Below, piece by piece: positions 23,230 through 32,100 of a stretch of DNA of 34,516 bases. The DNA is taken from the NCBI GenBank assembly GCA_023400985.1, contig JAEXEN010000003.1, forward strand, positions 1-34,516, in the 5' to 3' direction. A program made the position numbers and the translations under genes. Numbering within the stretch: the first letter of the stretch is position 1; every line of letters begins with the position of its first letter. Below the pieces are notes generated by a model, which did no database searches, was not told where the DNA came from, and worked only from the letters and a program-made list of their open reading frames with translations. Source of the DNA: Bacillota bacterium (GTDB lineage: Bacteria > Bacillota > Clostridia > Christensenellales > CAG-138).

Positions 23230-24588
23230 ATGCTCAGGTTTTATCCGTCGTTTTCACATGAGCTGAAGAACTTTTCGGAAATCAACGGCAGTGAGGCCGG
23301 GATACTGAAAAGTATCATGGCGCCTGTAACAAAAATGTACGAAGAGCCGTTTCTGAAAAGCATGACGGGCAGCATGCCGCATTACCATCGCTTTATTTTG
23401 GACGAGCCCGAAAGCGATATGAATTATCACCTGAGCGGATACGGGCAGTTTTACCAGGAAGCGCTGGTGAAATTCAACGGGGAAAGCGTGGAACGGTATG
23501 CGGGCGTGGTATCGTCTTCCTATGCGGTATCCGATGTGAAGTATGATACATATTCCAATATTTCAAAGCTTGGCAAGACGATGCCGCTCAAGTACATCAA
23601 CATTTTTACGCCGGAGCAGCAAAAAAGGATATCGGAGCTTTTGCCGCAGTATAGCCCCGAGCACCTCAAAGAGGATCAGGTCATCGGCTGGGTGAAATGC
23701 CGTTCACTGGTTCGTCCGGGTGAGGACATTTGGATACCGCGGCAGCAGGTCTTTGTCGGCTATAACCGCCATGGTGGATTTTCGGAGCCGATGATCGTTC
23801 CGTCGTTTTCCACGGGCACCGCTTCGCATAAAACGCTCAAAAAAGCATTGATCAACGCGATAACGGAGTATCTGCAGATCGATTCCTTCATACTCACATG
23901 GTATACCATGCGCAAGGCGCGCCGCGTGGAAATCGACCATCCCGTCATTTCGGATATCCTTCAAAAGGCGGGGCTTGGGCCCGGCGGAAGTTACGAGGTG
24001 CTGCCGCTCTTGATATCGATGCCGGATATGGATATCCCCATCTACATGGCGATACTTTTGCGCAAAGAAGAAAGAATGCCGTACATGGTCGTCGGCACGC
24101 AGGGCGATATGGACGCGGGAAACGGCGTTATGCGCGGCATTATGGAGGCTGCGGCAATCCTTTCCATGAACACCTTTATGATGTCCTTTGATGCGGAAAA
24201 GTTTGACTTCGCCCTCAACGAATCCGCATTTACCGACCTTGATACGAACGTGTATTTTTACGCCGCTCCCCGAAAAATTGAGGAAAAGCGGCGCATCGTT
24301 AAACAGCTGACGGGGGAGAGCATACCTTTGTCAAGCATCCCGTCTATGCGCGGGCAGTCGACGGATGCAATTCTCGAGAGCCTGATCGCGCAAGTCAAAA
24401 ATGTGAGCGAATACGCTGCCTTCCTCGATATTACCCCGCCTGAGATCATCGATAAAGGCTGGTCCGTCGTCCGCGTGTTCATCCCCGAAATATGCGGGAT
24501 GTGCCTGCCGGGCTTCCCTTTCAAAAACCATCCGCGCATGCAAAGGTTCGGAGGTGTTTTAAATGCGTACCCCCATCCTTTACCTTGA
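23230..24588 (+). CDS. sagD: SagD-type YcaO cyclodehydratase
   Basis: 452 residues with the YcaO fold: the segment ASHKTLKKALINAITEYLQIDSF contains the ATP/Mg-binding acidic residue, and a DIPIYMAILL strand follows. The protein ends PHPLP, matching the C-terminal PxPxP motif that is important for cyclodehydratase activity. YcaO enzymes use ATP to phosphorylate the amide backbone and close Cys/Ser/Thr side chains into azoline rings. An AAAGGAG site lies inside the end of sagC and the ATG is at 23230. The last 26 bases overlap the next membrane protein gene. Confidence 0.92.
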   Translation: MLRFYPSFSHELKNFSEINGSEAGILKSIMAPVTKMYEEPFLKSMTGSMPHYHRFILDEPESDMNYHLSGYGQFYQEALVKFNGESVERYAGVVSSSYAVSDVKYDTYSNISKLGKTMPLKYINIFTPEQQKRISELLPQYSPEHLKEDQVIGWVKCRSLVRPGEDIWIPRQQVFVGYNRHGGFSEPMIVPSFSTGTASHKTLKKALINAITEYLQIDSFILTWYTMRKARRVEIDHPVISDILQKAGLGPGGSYEVLPLLISMPDMDIPIYMAILLRKEERMPYMVVGTQGDMDAGNGVMRGIMEAAAILSMNTFMMSFDAEKFDFALNESAFTDLDTNVYFYAAPRKIEEKRRIVKQLTGESIPLSSIPSMRGQSTDAILESLIAQVKNVSEYAAFLDITPPEIIDKGWSVVRVFIPEICGMCLPGFPFKNHPRMQRFGGVLNAYPHPLP

Positions 24589-25222
24589 CATCCTTCTTAT
24601 AGCGCTGAGCTTCTATCCATCCGGCGTAACGCAGATCATCGCTCTCGCTAAACGGCCCGGGACCAGCCCGCATCTTCGTTACATGAAGATCGGGACGATC
24701 TATTTGGCCGCAATATTGGCGCTCGCAGCTTTGTACCTGCCGTACTACGACTCCTTTACGCTTCGGCTCAGTCTCAAGGGCATCCTGCTGGGCCTTGCGG
24801 CCGCTATCCTATTAACGCCGCTGGAGTACGGCGCCGGTTACATCCTGCTTAGGGCGAAAGGCATCCCCGTTAAACGAGGCCTTGAGATACATAAGACTTG
24901 GCAAAACCAAAGCGCCGCCGTGTGGGCGCTGACGATCGCGTATGCGGTGCTTGAGGAGCTTTTGTACCGGGGCGTCTGGGGCGCGCTGCTGATCGATCAG
25001 TTCGGCGCCGCGTGGTATGTTTTTTTGATATGCTCGGCAATCCTTTACGGCATAAATCATCTTTATATGGGAAGCTCTGCCGTCATGCAAAAGTTCCTGA
25101 CGGGCATATGCCTCGGCGCGGTCTACCTTCTCAGCGGCCGGGAGCTTCTTGTGCCGGTCATCGCGCACGTCGGGCAAAACCTGATACTCTGGGGGGTCAA
25201 CAGAAGGAACAGGTGCGCTTAA
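24563..25222 (+). CDS. CPBP-family membrane protease (SagE-like; leader removal or immunity)
   Basis: 219 residues with about seven membrane helices. The CPBP/Abi signature is complete: EELLYRG (E131, E132, R136), N165-H166 in YGINHLYMG, and H202 with N206 (AHVGQN). In streptolysin S clusters SagE is such a protein, thought to cleave the leader or to give self-protection. CGGAGG lies ahead of the ATG, and the start overlaps the sagD end by 26 bases, so translation is coupled. The position right after sagD matches sagE. Confidence 0.8.
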   Translation: MRTPILYLDILLIALSFYPSGVTQIIALAKRPGTSPHLRYMKIGTIYLAAILALAALYLPYYDSFTLRLSLKGILLGLAAAILLTPLEYGAGYILLRAKGIPVKRGLEIHKTWQNQSAAVWALTIAYAVLEELLYRGVWGALLIDQFGAAWYVFLICSAILYGINHLYMGSSAVMQKFLTGICLGAVYLLSGRELLVPVIAHVGQNLILWGVNRRNRCA

Positions 25223-25223
25223 G

Positions 25224-25943
25224 ATGGTTACGACGCTGATAATTGCAGTTGCTATGCTTACCGTTTGGATGTTATGCTATAAAAAAAGCTACGATAATCC
25301 CCGCCACAGAAAACGCATCACCATGTGGCTCGGGAAATATTTCCCGAACAATCCTAAAATGGTGTACTACTTTCTTGTATTTATTATATACCTCGGCCTG
25401 CCGGCGCTTTTTGGCTGGCTGCTTACCAAATATGCGAATGTACCTTTTGCGGACGTTTTTACCATATCCTCTACGATAAGCCCCGTATACCTGATCGCGG
25501 TGGGCTTTATCGGCGGGGTGACGATGTCGATTTTCGCAACGAACCTGATGCTGGCGATTTCGCCTAAAATGGATATCCCCAACAATATCAACAAGGTTAC
25601 ATGGATCCAGGAAACCCTCGTTTTTCCTAAGCGGATCGTTTGGATATTCCCCTTCCTGAGCGCTGCGGCCGAAGAGTTCTTTTTCCGGGGTGCATGCTTT
25701 TTTTCACTGCTTGCCGCCGGTATGCCTGTGATTTGGGCGATCGCTGTCGTTACGGTCCTGTTTATCGCCAATCAGGTGTACCTTGTGGATAATGCCGTGC
25801 AGGCGGCCGTTATCGGGGCGGGCAGCCTATTCATCTCGATCATAGGTTGCCTGATTGTCCTTATTACGGGGAGTGTGCTCCCCTCCATGATCGTTCATGC
25901 GGTCTACGCCGGGTTTTTTGTAAGCTCAAACGACTTATTTTAA
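25224..25943 (+). CDS. Second CPBP-family membrane protein, partly degenerate site
   Basis: 239 residues, about seven membrane helices. The first CPBP motif is present (EEFFFRG; E150, E151, R155). The second motif has NQ (183-184) where the first protein has NH, and the final motif keeps H225 but lacks a clear N/D four residues later. It may therefore be inactive as a protease and act in immunity, or as a partner of the first CPBP protein. It begins one base after the previous stop. SagF occupies a similar place in sag operons but is not obviously related. Confidence 0.75.
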   Translation: MVTTLIIAVAMLTVWMLCYKKSYDNPRHRKRITMWLGKYFPNNPKMVYYFLVFIIYLGLPALFGWLLTKYANVPFADVFTISSTISPVYLIAVGFIGGVTMSIFATNLMLAISPKMDIPNNINKVTWIQETLVFPKRIVWIFPFLSAAAEEFFFRGACFFSLLAAGMPVIWAIAVVTVLFIANQVYLVDNAVQAAVIGAGSLFISIIGCLIVLITGSVLPSMIVHAVYAGFFVSSNDLF

Positions 25944-25964
25944 AGCGGAAAGGTTGTGTTTCTT

Positions 25965-26885
25965 TTGATCCATGCCGAGCATTTAACGGTTTGCTACGGT
26001 ACGCTTCGCGCAGTCGACGATGTTTCCCTCGACGTAGGCAGAAAAGAGATCTTCGGCATCGTCGGCAAAAACGGGGCGGGGAAAACCACGCTTGTCGAAA
26101 CGATAGAGGGGCTGAAAACACCGCAGGGCGGCAAGGTGCTTATAGACGGGATCGACCCTTTTCACAAAGCCGAAAAAGCGCGGTTATATAAAAAAATATC
26201 GGTTCAGCTTCAAAGCACGAATTACCCGAATAAAGCGCGTGTCGAAGAGCTTTGCGGGCTTTTTTCCTCCATCTATGACGCTCCGCGGGATTACCGCGAG
26301 CTTCTTGAACGGTTTGATCTAAGCTCCAAACGCCGTTCGTTCTTCAGCGACCTTTCGGGCGGGCAAAAGCAGAAGCTCTCTATTTTGCTTGCCTTGATCT
26401 CCAACCCCGAGGTTGTGTTTTTTGATGAGATTACGACGGGGCTGGACGCGCAGGCGCGGCACGAGATATGGGGCCTTTTAAAGGGCCTGCGCGAGGAAGG
26501 CCTGACGATCGTGCTTGTCACCCATTTTATGGACGATGTGGAGGCCGTTTGCGATCGCGTGGGCGTCATGAGAGACGCGCATATGATCCATGTCGGCACG
26601 CAGTATGAACTGCTAAAAACCGCGGGCCTTCTTCAAAGCGTATGCTTTACAGCGGGCGGCGACGCTGTGGAAGGGCTCGACGGCATGGAAGGCGTGCTGA
26701 AAGTAATAAAGGAGGGCGACGATTACCGCATATGGGGGAACAACGATAACATGGCAAGCCGTGTGATCGCCTACCTCGACGCGAACGGCGTGCAATATTC
26801 GGGCTTTGATACGCACCGTCCGACCATGGAGGACGTTTTTTTGAAACTGACGGACAGCGAGCCTAAAGAAGGGGTGAAGGGATGA
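25965..26885 (+). CDS. sagG: ABC transporter ATP-binding protein (SagG-like exporter subunit)
   Basis: 306 residues. Walker A GKNGAGKT (34-41), signature LSGGQKQKL (130-138), Walker B VVFFDEITTGLD (about 150-161) and an H-loop (VLVTHFMDD) are intact. The C-terminal 80 residues are the extension usual for drug/peptide-type ABC-2 ATPases. TTG 25965 is preferred because GGAAAGG lies 11 bases upstream; GTG 25956 is only two bases from it. The exact start is uncertain by three codons. It works with the following permease gene, which it overlaps by four bases (ATGA), to export the mature peptide. Confidence 0.88.
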   Translation: MIHAEHLTVCYGTLRAVDDVSLDVGRKEIFGIVGKNGAGKTTLVETIEGLKTPQGGKVLIDGIDPFHKAEKARLYKKISVQLQSTNYPNKARVEELCGLFSSIYDAPRDYRELLERFDLSSKRRSFFSDLSGGQKQKLSILLALISNPEVVFFDEITTGLDAQARHEIWGLLKGLREEGLTIVLVTHFMDDVEAVCDRVGVMRDAHMIHVGTQYELLKTAGLLQSVCFTAGGDAVEGLDGMEGVLKVIKEGDDYRIWGNNDNMASRVIAYLDANGVQYSGFDTHRPTMEDVFLKLTDSEPKEGVKG

Positions 26886-27625
26886 AAATGTTTCAAAGCT
26901 TATTTCGGTTTGAATTCAGGCTGTTTACACGCAATTTCATCAATATGTTTTTTGTGCTGCTGTTTCCTCCGTTCATGCTGCTTCTTTTCGGAAGCATATA
27001 CGGAAATGCGCCGAGCGAAATGTTTGGAGGATACGGGACGATCGACGTATCGATCCCGGCGTACATATGCATGATCGTCGCCGTTACCGGTCTTATGAGC
27101 CTTCCGATCACACTTTGCACATACCGCGAGGAGAAGGTATTGAAGCGCCTTCGGGCGACGCCTTTAAATTCCAAATCGATCCTCGGCGCCCATTTTGCCG
27201 TAAATATTTTTATGACCATCCTAGGCGTCGCCCTTCTTATGCTGATCGGCCTGCTTGTCTATAAAATCAAAATCCTGGGCGAATGGTGGGCGATCTTACT
27301 GACGATACTCCTTGTGGTCGTAAGCGTTTTTTCAATAGGGATCCTGATCGCAAGTATTTTCAAGAGCGCAAAGACGGCCATCGCGGTAGCGAACATCGTT
27401 TATTTCCCGATGATCTTTTTGAGCGGCGCTACGGTGCCGATAGAGATCATGCCCGACGCGGTGCAGAAAGCCGCTCAAGTATTGCCGCTTACGCACGCGG
27501 TCGCCGCTTTGAAGGGCGTATGGCTGGGGAATCCCATAACGGACTATCTGATATCGCTGTTCGTCCTTTTGGGTACCGCAATCCTTTGTACCGCGGTCGC
27601 ATTCAAAATGTTCCGTTGGGAATAG
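26882..27625 (+). CDS. ABC-2 type permease (SagH-like exporter subunit)
   Basis: 247 residues with six membrane helices. The ABC-2 pattern is present: the amphipathic start (FRFEFRLFTRNF), a coupling-helix region with YREEKVLKRLRATPL, and the closing FLSGATVPIEIMP and VLPLTHAVAAL. Streptolysin S clusters usually have two permeases (SagH and SagI); only one is seen here, so it probably works as a homodimer with the ATPase encoded just before. It is the last gene of the cluster; a 21-bp hairpin follows 29 bases after the stop. Confidence 0.88.
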   Translation: MKMFQSLFRFEFRLFTRNFINMFFVLLFPPFMLLLFGSIYGNAPSEMFGGYGTIDVSIPAYICMIVAVTGLMSLPITLCTYREEKVLKRLRATPLNSKSILGAHFAVNIFMTILGVALLMLIGLLVYKIKILGEWWAILLTILLVVVSVFSIGILIASIFKSAKTAIAVANIVYFPMIFLSGATVPIEIMPDAVQKAAQVLPLTHAVAALKGVWLGNPITDYLISLFVLLGTAILCTAVAFKMFRWE

Positions 27626-27654
27626 GCGGATATGCCTTGAAATCGGCTCCTCCG

Positions 27655-27701
27655 TCACCATAGAAGTAAGCACCCGCCACGGGTGCTTACTTCTATGGTG
27701 A
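27655..27701. terminator. Long perfect hairpin ending the peptide cluster
   Basis: A perfect 21-bp inverted repeat (27655-27675 and 27681-27701) with a 5-base loop. There is no T-run. It could serve both the + strand peptide operon and the convergent GAPDH gene ending at 27826. The 124 bases between it and that gene hold nothing recognisable. Confidence 0.75.
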
Positions 27702-27825
27702 TATCATGGATGCACGCGCTTCATGGTATAAGACCGGAGGGCTGGATCGTCCTCAAGCGTTTCCGATTAATGTTCGGGCTCCGACCCTCGATTCAATTCC
27801 CGCGGCCGATGAAAGAGCCTGCCTG

Positions 27826-29079
27826 TCAGTATAGATTTTTGCTGATATATTTTGTAAGTTTTTCCATGCAATTGACGTAACAGCCGAACTCGTTGTCGTA
27901 CCAGCCGAATATTTTAGCGTGCGTTACCGGGATGTTCATGTCCGCGTCAACCTGAAGAGCATGACGGCGGAGCATTTCCGTACCGAGCTTTAAAAAGCCG
28001 GTTCTGGTGTGGTTCTCAAGACCCTCGATCACCACGGCGGCGCGGCAGCCCATCAAGTCGGCGGATACGTTCTGCCGTTCGCTGAAAATCAGCAGATCTT
28101 TGTGCGCGCCGGCCGCGGCTTTTTTATAAATATCATTGATGAACTCCTGTGTAATAATGGGGTTGCCGCTCTCGTCGTAGATCGTATGAAACGTAAGATT
28201 GAGCGAAATCAGCGAGACCGTATTGGTCGGCACGCGGATGGAATCCGCCATGAAGCCGACCCTTTTGATTTCGGGTATGATTTCCTCAAGCGCACTCGCG
28301 GCTCCCGTCGACGTGGGTATGAGGTTATTGAATACTGCGCGGTTGCGCCGCAAATCCTTGCTTCCCGCCTTTGGCGGCGCATCGAGAATGCTTTGGTTAT
28401 TCGTTGCGGCATGCACCGTGGTCATGGAGGCGGTTATGATTTCGGTAGTCTCTTTTGTATCCACAAGCGGTTTTACCATATGAGCAAGGCCCGTGGTCGT
28501 GCAGCTTGCCGCCGAAACGAGGTTATGCTTTAGGGGGTCGTAGGCGGAATGGTTTACGCCATAGACGAATGTGGCGCAATCCTCCGGCAGCGCATGGGTC
28601 ACATCCTTGATTTTAAAAGGCGCGCTTACTACCACCTTTTCCGCACCGGCTTCCAGATGCCCGCGAAGGCTGCCTTGGGGATGGTCCGCCGGAAGCGTGG
28701 GGTCTAAAAATGTTCCCGTGCAGTCGATAACGAGCCTTACCTCTTCCTTTGCCCACTGAATATCCCGGGGGTTTCTGGCAGCTGTCAAAAGCTTGACCGG
28801 CATGCCGCACAGCTCAAACAGGCCTTGGGAGCGGTTGAGTATTTTTATCTCGCATGATTGGCCGGTATAGCCGAACATAAACTTGTCCAAAGTACCGTAA
28901 GTGGAATCCGTCGTAAGGTACGCAAGCGCATCCTCGAGCGTTTTGCCGATTTCGCGGCCCGCATTCAGTACGATACCGTTGTAGTATTTTTGCTGCAGGT
29001 TGCTCCAAAGCGTGAGTTTCCCGATCCTCCCGATGCCGTTGATACCCAAGATCCTTTTGCCTTTCCATTTGGTTTCCAA
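27826..29079 (-). CDS. Divergent long-form glyceraldehyde-3-phosphate dehydrogenase
   Basis: 417 residues, longer than the usual 330-340. The NAD-binding start is clear (LGINGIGRIGKL, 11-22). The catalytic cysteine is C193, but the motif reads SAASCTTTG instead of the usual SNASCTTN; H223 in MTTVHAATNNQS and NNLIPTSTGAA are conserved, as is the closing WYDNEFGC. It should oxidise glyceraldehyde 3-phosphate with NAD(P) and phosphate, but cofactor or substrate preference may differ. The start is TTG 29079, 8 bases after AGGGAGG. It lies 22 bases downstream of the PPDK-like gene in the same operon. It is probably not the housekeeping enzyme. Confidence 0.85.
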   Translation of the reverse strand: METKWKGKRILGINGIGRIGKLTLWSNLQQKYYNGIVLNAGREIGKTLEDALAYLTTDSTYGTLDKFMFGYTGQSCEIKILNRSQGLFELCGMPVKLLTAARNPRDIQWAKEEVRLVIDCTGTFLDPTLPADHPQGSLRGHLEAGAEKVVVSAPFKIKDVTHALPEDCATFVYGVNHSAYDPLKHNLVSAASCTTTGLAHMVKPLVDTKETTEIITASMTTVHAATNNQSILDAPPKAGSKDLRRNRAVFNNLIPTSTGAASALEEIIPEIKRVGFMADSIRVPTNTVSLISLNLTFHTIYDESGNPIITQEFINDIYKKAAAGAHKDLLIFSERQNVSADLMGCRAAVVIEGLENHTRTGFLKLGTEMLRRHALQVDADMNIPVTHAKIFGWYDNEFGCYVNCMEKLTKYISKNLY

Positions 29080-29101
29080 AACGAAAGCCTCCCTGACTTT
29101 T

Positions 29102-32100
29102 TTATTTTTCTATGATCTCATAGCTGCCTTCATAGATGCTGCCATGTTCTCCGTCGATGGAAATTGCGTCTCCGGCCCGAATCGTGCATCCGTTCAGCGT
29201 GCACATCTTCTCGGATTCGCTGACCTGAAGCCCGTCGCATTTTACGATACACACCTTGCCCAATCCCACGGCGGTCACCGCCGCGTGAGACGTGCTCCCT
29301 CCCTTGGCGGTAACGAGCCCGTCGCAAACGAAGAGCATGGGGATATCGTCAGGAACTGTATCGGGGCGGATCAGGATGAGCTTGGCGTCCGGATTTTCCC
29401 CTTTTATCCGGTCCATATCCTCCATGTCAAAGGCGGCAAGGCCGGAGAGGGCGCCGCCGCTGACCCCGATCCCATGACCGATAAGCTTCATTTCATGCGC
29501 CGGAGCCGCAAAATAGCGAGTGCTTTTTTGGCTGCTCACTTTCTGGTTGCGCGTCTGCAGGATATATAATCTCGCCGGGTCATCATCCTCAAAGGTAAAC
29601 TCTATTTCCTGATGCACAAAACCGTGCTGCTCAATGAGCTGTCTTGCGTATTGATACAAGGTCCCATACACCTTAGGGAATGCGGATTCCAGCGAGACAT
29701 CCCCGTTGCATTGCTTTTTGCGCTGCGTTTCGGAAATCGGCAGCGTATTGACAAGCCCCGAGACGACATCTTCACCCTGGCTGCAGACGGCAAAATCGCC
29801 GTACAGATTGATACTGGAATAATCCTTGAGCGGGCTGCTCGTAAAAACGACGCCCGTTCCCGAGTTCCCGGACAGGTTGCCGAGGACCATTTTCTGCACC
29901 AGCACCGCGGTGCCCCACTCATTGGCGACTTGCATATAGTCCCGGAAGCTTTTCGAGCTTTCGGAGGTCCATGAATCCAGAACGCACCGGATCGCGACCT
30001 TTAACTGTTCTATGGGCTCCGATTCGATGCGAACGCCATGGTCCAAAACGGCCTTTTTGTAATCCGAAGCGATTCTCCGCATTTGCTCCTTGGTAAATTG
30101 TATTTTCAATTCAACGCCGATACGCTTTTTATGTTCAAGCATAATTTTGTCGAACGTATCGCGGTCGACGCCGAACGCCATGCCCCAGCTTTGCAGGAAG
30201 CGCCTGTAGCAATCCCACGCCGTCCAGCCGAACGGTTCGGACGCGGCCCAGGTCTTCGTGATGGTATCGTTCATTCCAACGTTGAGGAAGGTTTTCATGG
30301 CGCCCGGAAAAGAGATAAAAGAACCGGAGCGTACCGAGAAAAACAACGGATTCGACGGGTCGCCGAAATTTCTCCCCGTTTGGCGTTCAACGGCGGCGAT
30401 CGAGTGCTCGATGGATTTTACGAAATCCCTGTGCATATGGCGGTTAAAATAGATTGGTTCAATGTGCCGGAACGCCTCCGTTGTGATAACGAACCCCGGA
30501 GGTACCGGAAATCCGTAAGCGGAAAGCTTTTTTAGGAAAAATGCCTTCGCGCCAAGAAATATCGGGTTGTCCAACTCGCTTGTATCCTGCGAAAGCAAAC
30601 TGAAGGTAAGATCGGGATCGTAGGTCAGCATGTTTTCGATAAAGCTGTTGGAGAAGCTATCCACCATGCTGCGGAGCGTGCTGATGATGTTCGCGATAAA
30701 CAAATCGAGTTCTTGCACCAGAAACGTGGAGGAAAGGATGTCGCGGAAGAAATTCTCTTTCTCCATCTGTATTCTTTCCTTCGCGCATTGCTCGGGGGGC
30801 ACGCTTTGTTTCGCGAGCACCTGCGGGACGATGGCCGCAAGCGGCCGCTCGTAGATGTTGAGAAAATAACCCTTGATGATTTGGCCGACATCCTGCCCGA
30901 TAAACTGAAAAATGTTGATATACTGGCTCAGGGAAAAGCTCGGCGATGTAAGGCTATACTTGAACATTTCCAAGTGGGAATTAAGGCTTTGATCATAAAT
31001 TCCGTCAAGGGCAAGCCCTTCCCTGAACAGCAGCAGAACGTCGTAGATCTGCCGTAGTGTTTTCGCCGTAATATATTCATGCGAGATGGCGCCGAGCACG
31101 CCCGCCATCAGCTTGGAAACTACGCGCTCCAGCCGGTATGTCAGCCCAAGCGCCTCAAACTTCGGCTCCTTATACTGTCCGTAGGTCGACGGGATCCCCG
31201 CCGCGATGTGGCGCTTGAACTGAATGTTCTCAAACGCTTCCGTTTTCTCGGGGCTCAAGATCACGGATTTCAGATGATTCATCATTTTATATAAAAGCGT
31301 GATCGCCTGCCCGTTGCGTTCGCTTTGCATATCGGAAGCAAGCTGTTCCAAGTCGCTCTTGCTGAAAAAGCGGGTTTTTTCCACAAGCGCGATAACGTCT
31401 TCCGTTTCAAAGGAGTATTTCTCAAGCAGCAGGTTGTAGATCTCCAAAATGTCGATGACCTTGTTCCAATGCACGTTTGTGCCGTCGTCGGGCCGCTCCA
31501 TTTTTTCCAAGCTTTCGATATTCAGCTTCAGCAGATCCTCAAACGAGAGGAAGTGCTTTTTGCATAAGCTCTTGAGCGCCGCATGCGCATTTTCATGCCA
31601 CGCGCTATCTTCCTCAAGCGTATGATAAAGCTCTTCGGGCAAAAGCTCTCGGAGAGGCTGTTTATCGCCGTCATACCAGTATTGGATGATGCTTCTCGTT
31701 AGCAAAACGTTGGTGTTGTTGCTCTCCACGTGGATCTGCACGCGTAAGAAATGGATGAGGCGATCCTTCCTCATGGAAAGGCCGTCGATAGCGGTCGTTA
31801 CCTTTCTGAGCTTCCCCTCGGCGCCTATATCCTGAAAAAACACGGGGAAAATACGGGTGAGCTGCTTTATTTCCCTGTAAACGGGCGCGACGTCCGAATT
31901 GAGCAGCTTCGTTACATCGCGCTGGAAAAGGTCCGTATCCGAAATGTAGATCCCGCCCAGCTTCAATTCAACGATCAATGTGTTGATAAGCTCCCGCATG
32001 GCGAAAGGGTCTTTTTCGACGATCTCAAAAAACACCCGGATGTTCTTGACATGGTTGGGGTTCACCATCACCTGCCAGTCGCTGTTGATACCGATCTGGC

